From assembly GCF_902859695.1 (NCBI RefSeq), contig NZ_CADIJL010000019.1, forward strand, positions 47,078 through 111,077: a stretch of 64,000 nucleotides of DNA, written 5' to 3'. Origin of the DNA: Achromobacter ruhlandii (GTDB taxonomy: Bacteria > Pseudomonadota > Gammaproteobacteria > Burkholderiales > Burkholderiaceae_B). A model generated the notes under the pieces. It saw only the letters and a program-made list of their open reading frames with translations, did not search any database and had not been told where the DNA came from. Shown here piece after piece: positions 8,837 to 17,623 of this stretch; within the stretch, counting starts at the first letter, position 1, and each line of letters starts with the position of its first letter. The translations under genes and the position numbers were made by a program.

Positions 8837-10150
8837 TCAGGCCGCGCGTCCCACGCCGCGGCTCACTTGCGGCTTGCCTTCATGCAGGCGCGCCAGATTG
8901 CCGTCCAGTTCATCCAGGTCGTACAGGTAATTGACCATCAGGCCGCAGGACTGCTTGAGTCCCTTGGCCGACGTATCCGCCGCCCAGTTCAGGCGCTCGA
9001 TGCGCGCGCCGTTGCCCAGGTGGAAGCGCGCCACCGCGTCCAGCGGCAAGCCGTTCTTCATCGCCTGCAGGTAGTGCGCGGCCAGGCGGAACGCGGCGCG
9101 CTTGACCACGTCGGACGTCTTCCTGCCCTGTGCCGCGCGCGTCAGCCGCGCCACCCAGCGCCGGCCGTCGGGCACGCCGGCGCGCTGGCGCGCCTGGGCG
9201 CGCGACTTATCCTCGCGCAGGACCGCCTCGACCGCGTCGGCGTCGAGCTTGCCGAGCCAGTCGGCGAAGCCGGGAATCGGCGACAGCGTGGCGAACGACT
9301 TGAGCTTGGGCAGTTCCTCCAGCAATTGCTCGACCACGCGCTTGAGCAGGAAATTGCCGAAACTGATGCCCTTCAGGCCCGGCTGGGTGTTGGAAATGGA
9401 ATAGAAAATCGCCCAGCGCGCCTTGTCCAGGTCCTGCCGTGGCGCGGCGCTGTCCAGCAGCGCCTGCACGTTGTCGGCCATGCTGCCGGCAAAGGCCACC
9501 TCGACGAAGATCAGCGGCACGTCGGGCAACTGCGGATGGAAGTATGCGTAGCAGCGGCGATCCGGCGCCACGCGGTGGCGCAGGTCGTCCCACGACTGGA
9601 TCTCGTGCACGGCCTCGTAGATGATCAGTTTTTCCAGCAGCGAGGCGGGCGAGTCCCAGGTCAGCGGCCGCAGTTCCAGCAGGCCGACGTCGAACCAGGC
9701 CGACAGCAGGCCTTCGAGATCCTTGTCCAGCGCCTGGATGCCGGCGACCTGCTTGCGCCAGCGCAGCATGTCGGCGCGCAGCTCGACCAGGAAGCGCAGG
9801 CCCATCGGTTGCGCGTTGAAGCGCTTGAACAGGCGTGCGCCCTCGGCGGCATCGCCCGCGAAGGTGCCGCGCACCTGCGCCAGGGCGGCCAGCATCAGGC
9901 GCCGGTCCTTGCCGTCGGCGGCGCTATAGCGCTCGCACCAGCGCCGCGCCAGCTTGTTGGCGGCCACGTCGGTCAGGCGCGCCTCGAACAGCCGCCGCAC
10001 TTCGGATTCACTGGGCAGGCGGCCGCGTTCCCACAACCGGCCCAGGCGGGTGATCAGGCTTTCGCCGGCCTCGGCGGCGTCCGTGTCGACCGGTTCGGCG
10101 TCAGGCGTGCGTGCGCCGCGCGCGGGCGCGAGATTGGCGGGTGCGTTCAT
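8837..10150 (-). CDS. Malonyl-CoA decarboxylase
   Basis: A 437-residue cofactor-free decarboxylase converting malonyl-CoA to acetyl-CoA and CO2. The N-terminal helical half is followed by the GNAT-like catalytic half with C-Y-A-Y-F-H-P-Q-L-P (200-209), P-L-I-F-V-E-V-A, N-T-Q-P-G-L-K-G-I, and near the C-terminus F-H-L-G-N-G-A (from 376) and M-V-N-Y-L-Y. His205 and Tyr408 appear to match the catalytic His/Tyr pair known in human MCD. The ATG follows GAGGAAACCGCCC and overlaps the end of the GntR gene by 50 bp, which indicates translational coupling. It is the MatA equivalent of the operon. Confidence 0.95.
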   Translation of the reverse strand: MNAPANLAPARGARTPDAEPVDTDAAEAGESLITRLGRLWERGRLPSESEVRRLFEARLTDVAANKLARRWCERYSAADGKDRRLMLAALAQVRGTFAGDAAEGARLFKRFNAQPMGLRFLVELRADMLRWRKQVAGIQALDKDLEGLLSAWFDVGLLELRPLTWDSPASLLEKLIIYEAVHEIQSWDDLRHRVAPDRRCYAYFHPQLPDVPLIFVEVAFAGSMADNVQALLDSAAPRQDLDKARWAIFYSISNTQPGLKGISFGNFLLKRVVEQLLEELPKLKSFATLSPIPGFADWLGKLDADAVEAVLREDKSRAQARQRAGVPDGRRWVARLTRAAQGRKTSDVVKRAAFRLAAHYLQAMKNGLPLDAVARFHLGNGARIERLNWAADTSAKGLKQSCGLMVNYLYDLDELDGNLARLHEGKPQVSRGVGRAA

Positions 10151-10850
10151 GGGCGGTTTCCTCGGCTGCGGGAAGATCGGAAAGCGGTGGCGCGTCGTCG
10201 GCGGCGGCCAATGCGCGCAGCACCTCGAGCTGGCGCATCAGGTGATGACGCGCCAGCGCCTCGGCGCGTTCGGGCTCGCGGGCCCGGAGGGCCTCGAAGA
10301 TGGCCAGGTGCTCGGCACAGGACTCCTGGATGCGGCCGGGCCAGGCCAGGCTGCGGTGGCGCGACAGGCTCAGCACCTTGCGCAGATTGCCCACCATGTC
10401 GACCAGCCACTGGTTGCCGGCCAGCGCCTGCACCGCCTCGTGGATCAGGTAATTGGTCTGGTAATAGGCGTCGATGCGGCCGGCGGCGGCATGGCCGGCC
10501 AGCGCCTCGTGCAACGGCGCCAGCGCCGCCAACTGCGCGTCCGACGCCTTGCACGCGGCTTCATGGGCGCAGCGGCCTTCCAGCATGGCCATCAACGGAA
10601 AGATGTCTTCCAGGTCCTGCGCCGACAATTCATTGACGAAGCAGCCGCGGCGCGGCTCCAGCCGCACCAGGCCCTCGGTGGCCAGCACCTTCAACGCCTC
10701 GCGCAGCGGCGTGCGCGAGATGCCCAGCTCGCCCGCCAGGCGCAGTTCGTCGATCCACTCGCCGTTGCGCAGCGCGCGCGCGTGGATCATGCCGCGCAGG
10801 CGATCCGCGACTTCCAGGTACAGGGCTTGCCGGACGATGGGTGAGGTCAT
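10101..10850 (-). CDS. GntR-family regulator (FCD type) of the malonate genes
   Basis: A 249-residue repressor-type protein. A winged helix-turn-helix lies at about residues 36-61 (L-A-G-E-L-G-I-S-R-T-P-L-R-E-A-L), followed by an all-helical FCD ligand domain with conserved acidic and His residues (N-Y-L-I-H-E, A-E-H-L-A-I). It is the first gene of the malonate operon and its 3' end overlaps the decarboxylase start by 50 bp. By analogy with MatR of rhizobia it probably senses malonate or malonyl-CoA. A 14-bp perfect palindrome 26 bp before its start codon is the natural operator candidate. Confidence 0.9.
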   Translation of the reverse strand: MTSPIVRQALYLEVADRLRGMIHARALRNGEWIDELRLAGELGISRTPLREALKVLATEGLVRLEPRRGCFVNELSAQDLEDIFPLMAMLEGRCAHEAACKASDAQLAALAPLHEALAGHAAAGRIDAYYQTNYLIHEAVQALAGNQWLVDMVGNLRKVLSLSRHRSLAWPGRIQESCAEHLAIFEALRAREPERAEALARHHLMRQLEVLRALAAADDAPPLSDLPAAEETAHERTRQSRARARRTHA

Positions 10851-10876
10851 GGGCAGACGGCCTGACGGCGCCGTAA

Positions 10877-10890
10877 TTCATAATTATGAA
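10877..10890. promoter_or_regulatory. Putative GntR operator of the malonate operon
   Basis: TTCATAATTATGAA is a perfect 14-bp palindrome in an otherwise GC-rich region, 26 bp upstream of the GntR start codon. AT-rich dyads at this position are the usual autoregulatory sites of FCD-type GntR proteins. Confidence 0.6.
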
Positions 10891-10961
10891 TAAGGCCATC
10901 ATATCTCCGGTCTGTGGAAGCGGACCAGTCCGATGTTGTAAGGACTTGCCCTAACCCGTAC

Positions 10962-11732
10962 CTAAAAATGCAGAACGCCGTCAACCGCGTGACGGGTCAG
11001 CGCACGCGCCCAGCGGCGCGCCGGCAGGCCATACTGGGATTCGACCACCTCGGCCCGCGCCAGCAGCTCGGCCGGCGTGACCGCCAGGCGCGGACCGGAA
11101 AACGCCAGCACGATCTGGTTGCCGGCATCGATCTCGGGCAGCAGCACGATGCGATCGTCGAAGGCCTTGGCCAGATTGTCGATGTTCTTGCCGAAACTTT
11201 CGTGACGGCCGAACAGGTTCACCGCCACCACCCCGACCTCTCCCAGCACGCGGCGGCAATCACGGTAGAACTTGACGCTGTCGCGCACCGGCCCCTGCGC
11301 CGAGGCGTCATACAGGTCGACCATCAGCACGGGACAGCGGCCGGCGTTGAGCGGATCCGCGGCCCATTCGGCGGCGTCGGCGTGCTCGACCCGCAGGCGG
11401 TTCTCGCCCGGCAGGCGGAAGAACATGTGGCAGGCGGCGGTGACACGCGGGTTCCATTCCACCGCCAGCAGCGGCGCGCGCGTCTGCCTGGCGCAGAAGC
11501 GCGCCAGCGAGCCGGCGCCCAGGCCGAACATGCCGATGGCCTCGTCCTTGGGCGGTTCCAGGAACAGCAGCCAGGCCATCATCTGGCTGGTGTATTCCAG
11601 CACCAGCTCCGCCGGGTTCTTGATGCGCATGGCGCCCTGGACCCATTCGGTGTTGAAGTGCAGATAACGCACGCCGTCCAATTCCGACAGGGTCGGCTGG
11701 TCGAGTTCGGAGGGGAATTTGGATTTGTACAT
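10962..11732 (-). CDS. Spermidine synthase-like class I methyltransferase-fold protein
   Basis: A 256-residue protein with the SAM/dcSAM-binding Rossmann core: motif I G-L-G-A-G-S-L at residues 70-76, the acidic end of beta 2 at Glu92 (A-V-E-W-N-P), H-A-D-A-A-E-W, and L-M-V-D-L-Y-D. The start is placed at the ATG beginning M-Y-K-S-K-F, since residues read from an ATG further upstream are unlike the family. It resembles SpeE relatives often annotated as spermidine synthase. Whether it makes polyamine is uncertain, because the family also contains proteins of unknown activity. It appears monocistronic. Confidence 0.75.
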   Translation of the reverse strand: MYKSKFPSELDQPTLSELDGVRYLHFNTEWVQGAMRIKNPAELVLEYTSQMMAWLLFLEPPKDEAIGMFGLGAGSLARFCARQTRAPLLAVEWNPRVTAACHMFFRLPGENRLRVEHADAAEWAADPLNAGRCPVLMVDLYDASAQGPVRDSVKFYRDCRRVLGEVGVVAVNLFGRHESFGKNIDNLAKAFDDRIVLLPEIDAGNQIVLAFSGPRLAVTPAELLARAEVVESQYGLPARRWARALTRHAVDGVLHF

Positions 11733-11872
11733 GGGCGCGATTGTAGGCCCGGCGCGCACAGCCGTCGGCGCCACGCCGCCATGCGACCGGAATGCGGGCC
11801 GGCGCGGGCGGACCGTCGCGGCCCGCCCCGGGATACCGATGCGCGGTCAACGCCGCACCGGCGAAGCGTCGC

Positions 11873-13054
11873 TCAGATGCGCTCGAAGATCGCCGCGATG
11901 CCCTGGCCGCCGCCGATGCACATGGTCACCAGCGCGTAGCGGCCTTGCACGCGCTGCAATTCGTGCAGCGCCTTGACCGTGATGATGGCGCCGGTGGCGC
12001 CAATCGGGTGGCCCAGGCCGATGCCGCTGCCGTTGGGGTTGACCTTGGCCGGGTCCAGCTTCAGTTCGCGGGTCACGGCGCACGCCTGCGCGGCGAAGGC
12101 CTCGTTGGCCTCGATCACGTCCAGCTGGTCCACGGTCAGGCCGGCGCGCTTGAGCGCGGCCTGCGTGGCCGGCACCGGGCCGATGCCCATGATGGTCGGG
12201 TCGACGCCGGCGTGCGCGTAGGCCACCAGGCGCGCCAGCGGCTTGACGCCGCGCTTGGCCGCCACCGAGGCGTTCATCAGCACCAGCGCGCCGGCGCCGT
12301 CGTTCAGCCCCGAGGCATTGCCGGCGGTGACGGTGCCGTTTTCCTTCTGGAACACCGGCTTGAGCGCGGCCAGGCTGTCGGCCGTGACGTCGCGACGCAC
12401 GTGCTCGTCGGTGTCGAACACCACTTCGCCCTTGCGCGTCTTCTGCACGATCGGCACGATCTGGTCGCGGAAGTAGCCGGCCTCGATGGCGTTGGCGGCG
12501 CGACGATGCGATTCGGCGGCCAGCGCGTCCTGGTCCTGACGGCTGATGCCGAACTGGGCGGCGACGTTCTCGGCGGTCACGCCCATGTGCATGCGGCCGA
12601 ACGGATCGGACAGCGCGCCGGTCATCATGTCCTGCATGATGCTGTCGCCCATGCGCGCGCCCCAGCGCTGCGCCGGCGCGATGTAGGGCGCGCGGCTCAT
12701 GCTCTCGGCGCCCGCGCCGATGGCGATGTCGGCATCGCCCAGCAGGATGGTCTGCGCCGCCGACACGATGGCCTGCAGGCCCGAACCGCACAGGCGGTTG
12801 ACGTTGAAGGCGGGGGTTTCCTTGGCGATGCCCGCGTTCATGGCGGCCACGCGCGACAGGTACATGTCGCGCGGTTCGGTGTTGATGACGTGGCCGACGG
12901 CGACATGGCCCACTTCGTCGCCCTTGACGGCGGCGCGTTCCAGCGCGGCCTTGATGACGGCGGCGCCCAGATCGCAGGGCGGCACGTCCTTCAGCGCGCC
13001 GCCGAAATCGCCGATGGCGGTGCGGACGGCGGATGCGACGATGACTTCGTTCAT
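11873..13054 (-). CDS. Acetyl-CoA acetyltransferase (thiolase)
   Basis: A 393-residue thiolase II. Catalytic residues are in place: nucleophilic Cys89 in N-R-L-C-G-S-G, His near residue 349 in G-L-G-H-P-I-G-A-T-G, and Cys379 in M-C-I-G-G-G-Q-G. Full family length. It condenses two acetyl-CoA, or cleaves acetoacetyl-CoA or longer 3-ketoacyl-CoA. It is transcribed away from the acyl-CoA dehydrogenase pair, so the two units share a roughly 170-bp promoter region. The catabolic neighbourhood suggests beta-oxidation rather than polyhydroxyalkanoate synthesis. Confidence 0.93.
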   Translation of the reverse strand: MNEVIVASAVRTAIGDFGGALKDVPPCDLGAAVIKAALERAAVKGDEVGHVAVGHVINTEPRDMYLSRVAAMNAGIAKETPAFNVNRLCGSGLQAIVSAAQTILLGDADIAIGAGAESMSRAPYIAPAQRWGARMGDSIMQDMMTGALSDPFGRMHMGVTAENVAAQFGISRQDQDALAAESHRRAANAIEAGYFRDQIVPIVQKTRKGEVVFDTDEHVRRDVTADSLAALKPVFQKENGTVTAGNASGLNDGAGALVLMNASVAAKRGVKPLARLVAYAHAGVDPTIMGIGPVPATQAALKRAGLTVDQLDVIEANEAFAAQACAVTRELKLDPAKVNPNGSGIGLGHPIGATGAIITVKALHELQRVQGRYALVTMCIGGGQGIAAIFERI

Positions 13055-13224
13055 GATGTGTTTCCTCCTGGTGATCCTTTCATCATACTCGCGCCGCCGC
13101 GCGCTCCCGGTCCGATATCGGATCCTTATCGGCAGGCAAGAATTTACTATTGGACAGCCCGCGCGCGGCTCGCGGATAGTGGCCAGCGGCGCGCCGCCCC
13201 GGCGCCCGCCAGACCGGACCCGCC

Positions 13225-14376
13225 ATGATCGAAACGCTGGAACTGACCGCCATCCCCCCGCAGGACGAGGCGCTGCGCGCCGACGTACGCGCCTTCCTGG
13301 CCGACGCGCTGGACGGGCTGGAACCCGATGAACGCGCCCGCTCCTGGATGGGTTACGACGCCGGTTTCAGCCGCCAGCTGGCCGAACGCGGCTGGCTCGG
13401 CCTGACGCTGCCGCGCGAATACGGCGGCGCCGGGCGCGGCCATTTCGCGCGCTTCGTGCTGTCCGAGGAATTGCTGGGTGCGGGCGCACCGGTGTCGGCG
13501 CACTGGATCGCCGACCGCCAGAGCGCGCCGCTGATCCTCAAGCTCGGCACGCCGGCGCAGAAGGCCTTCTACCTGCCGCGCATCTGCCGCGCCGAGGCCT
13601 TCTTCTGCATCGGCATGAGCGAGCCCGGCTCGGGCTCCGACCTGGCCAGCATCCGCACCCGCGCCGAGCCCGTGGCGGGCGGCTGGCGCCTGAACGGCAG
13701 CAAGGTCTGGACCACCAATGCGCACCGCTCGCACTACATGATCGCGCTGGCCCGCACCTCGGGCACGCCGGAGGACCGTCACCAAGGCCTGTCGCAGCTC
13801 ATCGTCGACCTGTCGCTGCCGGGCGTGTCCATCCGGCCGATCAAGGATCTGGCCGGCGACGCGCATTTCTCCGAAGTGTTCTTCGACAACGTCGAGCTGG
13901 CGCCGGACGCGCTCATCGGCCAGGAGGGCGCGGGCTGGGCCCAGGTCAACGCCGAACTGGCGTTCGAGCGCAGCGGGCCGGAACGCCTGTATTCCTCCAT
14001 CTCGCTGTTGCAGTGCTGGCTGGCGCACGGCCGCGCCGGCGGCGGACTGGACGCCGCCGACCAAGCCCTGCTGGGCGCCCTCCTGGCGCAGATGGCGGTG
14101 CTGCGCGCCCTGTCGCTGGCGGTCGCCGGCAAGCTGGCGGCGGGCCAGAGTCCGGCCATCGAGGCGGCCCTGGTGAAGGACCTGGGCACGGAACTGGAGC
14201 AGGACATCCCGCGCCTGATCGCCGACGCGCTGGGCCGCCGGCCCGAGCGCCCGCCCCCCTTGCCGCTGCTGCGCACGCTGGCCTACCTGGAACAGGTGGC
14301 CCCGACTTTCTCGCTGCGCGGTGGCACCCGCGAAATCCTGCGCGGCATCATCGCGCGCGGCCTCGGCCTTCGATAG
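13225..14376 (+). CDS. Acyl-CoA dehydrogenase
   Basis: A 383-residue flavoprotein of the ACAD superfamily. The FAD/substrate motif F-F-C-I-G-M-S-E-P-G-S-G-S-D is near residue 130, followed by K-V-W-T-T-N-A; the C-terminal domain has F-E-R-S-G-P-E-R and ends in G-G-T-R-E-I-L-R-G-I-I-A-R. It is followed after 9 bp by a second, shorter ACAD gene, an arrangement typical of heteromeric acyl-CoA dehydrogenases in which one subunit carries the base. The acyl substrate cannot be read from the sequence; the family is common in steroid, dicarboxylate and branched-acid catabolism. Confidence 0.92.
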   Translation: MIETLELTAIPPQDEALRADVRAFLADALDGLEPDERARSWMGYDAGFSRQLAERGWLGLTLPREYGGAGRGHFARFVLSEELLGAGAPVSAHWIADRQSAPLILKLGTPAQKAFYLPRICRAEAFFCIGMSEPGSGSDLASIRTRAEPVAGGWRLNGSKVWTTNAHRSHYMIALARTSGTPEDRHQGLSQLIVDLSLPGVSIRPIKDLAGDAHFSEVFFDNVELAPDALIGQEGAGWAQVNAELAFERSGPERLYSSISLLQCWLAHGRAGGGLDAADQALLGALLAQMAVLRALSLAVAGKLAAGQSPAIEAALVKDLGTELEQDIPRLIADALGRRPERPPPLPLLRTLAYLEQVAPTFSLRGGTREILRGIIARGLGLR

Positions 14377-14385
14377 GAACCCATC

Positions 14386-15399
14386 ATGGAATCGATGCTT
14401 GGCGATGCCGCCAACCGCCTGTTCGCGCAGACCTGCACGCCCGACGTGATCCGCCAGGCCGAACAGGGCCAGCCGCCGGCGCAAGCCTGGCAGGCCTGCG
14501 AAGACGCCGGATTCGCCGACGCGCTGGTGCCGGAATCCCGAGGCGGCGCCGGGCTGGCGCTGGCCGACGCGCTGCCGCTGGCCACCGCCGCCGGCCGCCA
14601 CCTGTGCCCCTACCCCATCGTCGATACGCTGCTGGCGCGCGCCTGGCTGGCACACGCCGGTCATGCGCCCGCCCCCGGCGCGATCGCGCTGGCGCCGCAT
14701 GGCTGGCAGGCATCCGGGCGCCAGGCAGCGGGCGCCAACGTGCCCTGGATCCGCGGCGCCGATGCGGTGCTGGCGCGCATCGGCGAACAGACCTGGCTGC
14801 TGCCGGTCCGCGCCGCAACCATTGAATCCAGCGGCGTGCACGGCAGCCTGGACGCGCCGGCGCGCTGGTCGCTGGAGGACGGCGAGCGCATCGACGCCGG
14901 CGCCGGCCTGCCGGCCCTGGACGAACTGGCGGCCACCGCCTGCGCCGGCCTGATCGCCGGCGCCATGGACCGGGTGCTGGCCATGACACTGGACCATGCC
15001 AACCAGCGCCAGCAATTCGGCAAGCCGATTGGCCGTTTCCAGGCCGTGCAGCAACAGATCAGCGTCATGGCCGAACAGGTCTGGGCCGCGCGCATGGCGG
15101 CGCAACTGGCCTTCCAGGGCCGCGACGGCCTGCCACGGCCCTTGCTCGCCGCGCTCGGCAAGGCCCGCGCCAGCCTGGCGGTGGCGCGCGTGGCCGACAT
15201 CGCCCATGCGGTGCACGGCGCCATCGGCATCACCGAGGAATACGACCTGCAGCTGTACACGCGCCGGCTGCGCGAATGGCGGCTGGCGGCCGGCTCGGAA
15301 TCGCACTGGCACGCGCGCATCGGCGCGCATGCGCTGGCCGACGGCGGCGACGCGGTGTCCTACCTGCGCACCGCGCTGTTCGATCGCGAGACCGCCTGA
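14386..15399 (+). CDS. Acyl-CoA dehydrogenase, short partner subunit
   Basis: A 337-residue ACAD-family protein, shorter than its neighbour. The middle domain is reduced and lacks the strong G-S-G-S-D motif, while the C-terminal helical domain is clear (Q-R-Q-Q-F-G-K-P-I-G-R-F-Q-A-V-Q-Q and H-A-V-H-G-A-I-G-I-T-E-E-Y-D). It probably forms an alpha2-beta2-like complex with the preceding ACAD, as in FadE-pair enzymes; this is inferred from pairing and from the missing motif. It converges with the LysR gene, with 11 bp between stops. Confidence 0.9.
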   Translation: MESMLGDAANRLFAQTCTPDVIRQAEQGQPPAQAWQACEDAGFADALVPESRGGAGLALADALPLATAAGRHLCPYPIVDTLLARAWLAHAGHAPAPGAIALAPHGWQASGRQAAGANVPWIRGADAVLARIGEQTWLLPVRAATIESSGVHGSLDAPARWSLEDGERIDAGAGLPALDELAATACAGLIAGAMDRVLAMTLDHANQRQQFGKPIGRFQAVQQQISVMAEQVWAARMAAQLAFQGRDGLPRPLLAALGKARASLAVARVADIAHAVHGAIGITEEYDLQLYTRRLREWRLAAGSESHWHARIGAHALADGGDAVSYLRTALFDRETA

Positions 15400-15410
15400 G
15401 GCGGCGCCGC

Positions 15411-16307
15411 TCAGTCCATTTGCGCCAGCATGCTGTCGCGCAGGCGCAGCACCGAGGCACAGGACGTATCGCGGTGCGTCACCAGCGATAGCGACAACGC
15501 GGCGCGCGCCTCGGCATCGGCCAGCGGCACGAATGCCACCAGCGGCGTGCTGTAGGCGCGCGTCACGCCCGGCACCAGCGCCAGCCCCATGCCGCTGGCC
15601 ACCAGGCTGACCAGCGTCTGCACCTGGATCGCTTCCTGGCTGATGCGCGGCGAAAAGCCGGCCTTGCGGCACAGCGCCTGCGCCACGCCGTGCAGGCCCG
15701 GCACCTTGGCCGGCGAATACATCACGAAACGCTCGCCGCGGGCGCGGGACAGTTCGACCGGCGCGGCGCCGGCCAGCGGATGCCCCGCGGGCACCGCCAG
15801 GATCAGGTCGTCGTGCTCGACCACCCAGGAATCCAGCGCCGGATCCTCCGCCAGCGGACCGCGCACCAGGCCGGCATCGATATCGTTGGCGCGCAGCATC
15901 GCCACCAGGCCCACGGTGCTGTCCTCGCGCAGCTCCAATTGCACGTCCGGATACTGCGCGCGGAAGGCCGGCAGGCAGCGCGGCAGCAGCGTGTAGGTGG
16001 CCGAGCCGACGAAACCCAGCCGCAGCGTGCCCCACTCGCCCAGCGCCACGCGGCGCGCGGCCTGGCGCGCCTGCTCGGTATGGAACAGCGCGCGGCGGGC
16101 GTCGGCCATCAGCGCCTCGCCGGCCGGCGTCAGCGTCACGCCCTTGGCGCCGCGCGCCAGCAGCGGCACGCCGACCGCGTGCTCCAGTTTCTGGATCGAC
16201 ACCGACAGCGCGGGCTGCGCGATATGCAGCGCGTCGGCGGCGCGGCGATAGCTGCCCAGTTCGGCGATGGTGAGGAACTGGCGCAGTTGCCGTAGATCGA
16301 TAGCCAT
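15411..16307 (-). CDS. LysR-family regulator of the CoA-transferase unit
   Basis: A 298-residue LysR regulator: N-terminal winged HTH (D-L-R-Q-L-R-Q-F-L then A-D-A-L-H-I-A-Q-P-A-L-S-V-S-I-Q-K-L-E) and a periplasmic-binding-like effector domain. The start at M-A-I-D-L is preferred over two in-frame ATGs further upstream because GGA lies at the right distance and the length then matches the family. It is divergent from the CoA-transferase/MaoC/Bug genes, with a 71-bp shared promoter region, and so probably controls them. Confidence 0.92.
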   Translation of the reverse strand: MAIDLRQLRQFLTIAELGSYRRAADALHIAQPALSVSIQKLEHAVGVPLLARGAKGVTLTPAGEALMADARRALFHTEQARQAARRVALGEWGTLRLGFVGSATYTLLPRCLPAFRAQYPDVQLELREDSTVGLVAMLRANDIDAGLVRGPLAEDPALDSWVVEHDDLILAVPAGHPLAGAAPVELSRARGERFVMYSPAKVPGLHGVAQALCRKAGFSPRISQEAIQVQTLVSLVASGMGLALVPGVTRAYSTPLVAFVPLADAEARAALSLSLVTHRDTSCASVLRLRDSMLAQMD

Positions 16308-16378
16308 AACGGATTCCATATCAAGCAATACCGAAGCCATATTAGACGGGTATCAACCGCGCCGATAGGATTCCCGCC

Positions 16379-17623
16379 ATGAGCTCCGCTACCCTCCCCC
16401 AAGCCGCCGCCCTGGGCGGCCTGCGCGTGCTGGACCTGACGTCCGTGGTGTTCGGTCCCTACGCCTCGCAGATCCTGGCCGACTACGGCGCCGACGTCGT
16501 CAAGATCGAGGCGCCCGCCGGCGACTCCACCCGCAACACCGGCCCGGCCCAGGAACCCGGCCTGGCCGCCATCTTCCTGGGCCTGAACCGCAACAAGCGC
16601 AGCGTGGTGCTGGACCTGAAACAGGCCGCCGCGCGCCAGGCGCTGCTGACGCTGGTGGACGGCGCCGACGTACTGATGCACAGCATGCGGCCGGCCAAGA
16701 TGGCCGCGCTGGGCCTGGATCCCGCAACGCTCTGCACCCGTAACCCGCGCCTGGTGTATGCCGGCCTGTATGGCTTCGGCGCCGGCGGCGCCTACGACGG
16801 CAGGCCGGCCTACGACGACATCATCCAGGGCCTGTCGGGCTTTGCCGACCTGGCCGACCGCCAGACCGGGACGCCGCGCTACCTGCCGACGGTCGCGGCC
16901 GACAAGACCTGCGGACTGATCGCCGCGCACGCCATCCTGGCCGCGCTGTTCCAGCGCGAACGCACCGGCCAGGGCCAGCAACTCGAAGTGCCGATGTTCG
17001 AAAGCATGGCCTCGTACGTGCTGGTCGAGCACTACTACGGCCGGCACCTGGCGGACACGCCCGGCGAGGCCGGCTACCCCCGGGTGCTGACGCCGTGGCG
17101 GCGGCCCTGCCGCACCGCCGACGGCCACGTCTGCCTGATGCCATACACCGATGCCCATTGGCGCAGCTTTTTCGAGGCCGCCGGCCGCCCCGACCTGGCC
17201 GCGGACCCGCGCTTTGCCGACATCGCCGCGCGCACCCGCCACATCGAAACGCTCTACGAGCTGCAGGCCGGCATCGTCGCGGCGCATGACACCGCCTACT
17301 GGCTGGCGCTGTGCGAAAGGCTGGAGATCCCGGCAGCCCGCGTCAACCGCCTGCAGGACCTGGAGACCGATCCGCACCTGCGCAGCGTGGACTTCTTCCA
17401 GCCCCTGCAAAGCGCCGCCGGCAGCCGGTATCGCTTCCCGCGCAACCCCGTGCGGCTGCAGCGTTCGCAGGTGCCGCCCGCGATGCCGCCGCGCCTGGGG
17501 GAACACACCCGCGAGGTGCTGGCGCAAGCCGGCCTGGCTGGCGCCGCCATCGACGCGTTGCTGCAAACCGGCGCCGCCCGGCAAGCCGACGCCCCTCCCG
17601 CTTCCACCAAGGACTCCGCATGA
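16379..17623 (+). CDS. CaiB/BaiF-family (class III) CoA-transferase
   Basis: A 414-residue enzyme moving CoA between carboxylic acids without a ping-pong acyl-glutamate. It shows the N-terminal L-R-V-L-D-L-T...G-P-Y-A-S-Q-I-L-A-D-Y-G-A-D-V-V-K-I-E pattern, N-R-N-K-R-S-V-V-L-D-L-K, and Asp175 in A-A-D-K-T-C-G-L, which matches the acylated aspartate of formyl-CoA transferase (Asp169). It overlaps the MaoC gene by 4 bp. With the MaoC hydratase and Bug binding protein it suggests uptake, CoA activation and hydration of an organic acid, perhaps a C4-C6 dicarboxylate. Confidence 0.92.
   Translation: MSSATLPQAAALGGLRVLDLTSVVFGPYASQILADYGADVVKIEAPAGDSTRNTGPAQEPGLAAIFLGLNRNKRSVVLDLKQAAARQALLTLVDGADVLMHSMRPAKMAALGLDPATLCTRNPRLVYAGLYGFGAGGAYDGRPAYDDIIQGLSGFADLADRQTGTPRYLPTVAADKTCGLIAAHAILAALFQRERTGQGQQLEVPMFESMASYVLVEHYYGRHLADTPGEAGYPRVLTPWRRPCRTADGHVCLMPYTDAHWRSFFEAAGRPDLAADPRFADIAARTRHIETLYELQAGIVAAHDTAYWLALCERLEIPAARVNRLQDLETDPHLRSVDFFQPLQSAAGSRYRFPRNPVRLQRSQVPPAMPPRLGEHTREVLAQAGLAGAAIDALLQTGAARQADAPPASTKDSA

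Noticed and set aside
13147..16035. A 962-codon open frame on the minus strand across the two acyl-CoA dehydrogenase genes
   Set aside because: It is antisense to genes with clear family motifs. Its residues are Ala/Arg/Gly-rich without any recognisable domain, as expected for shadow frames in high-GC DNA.
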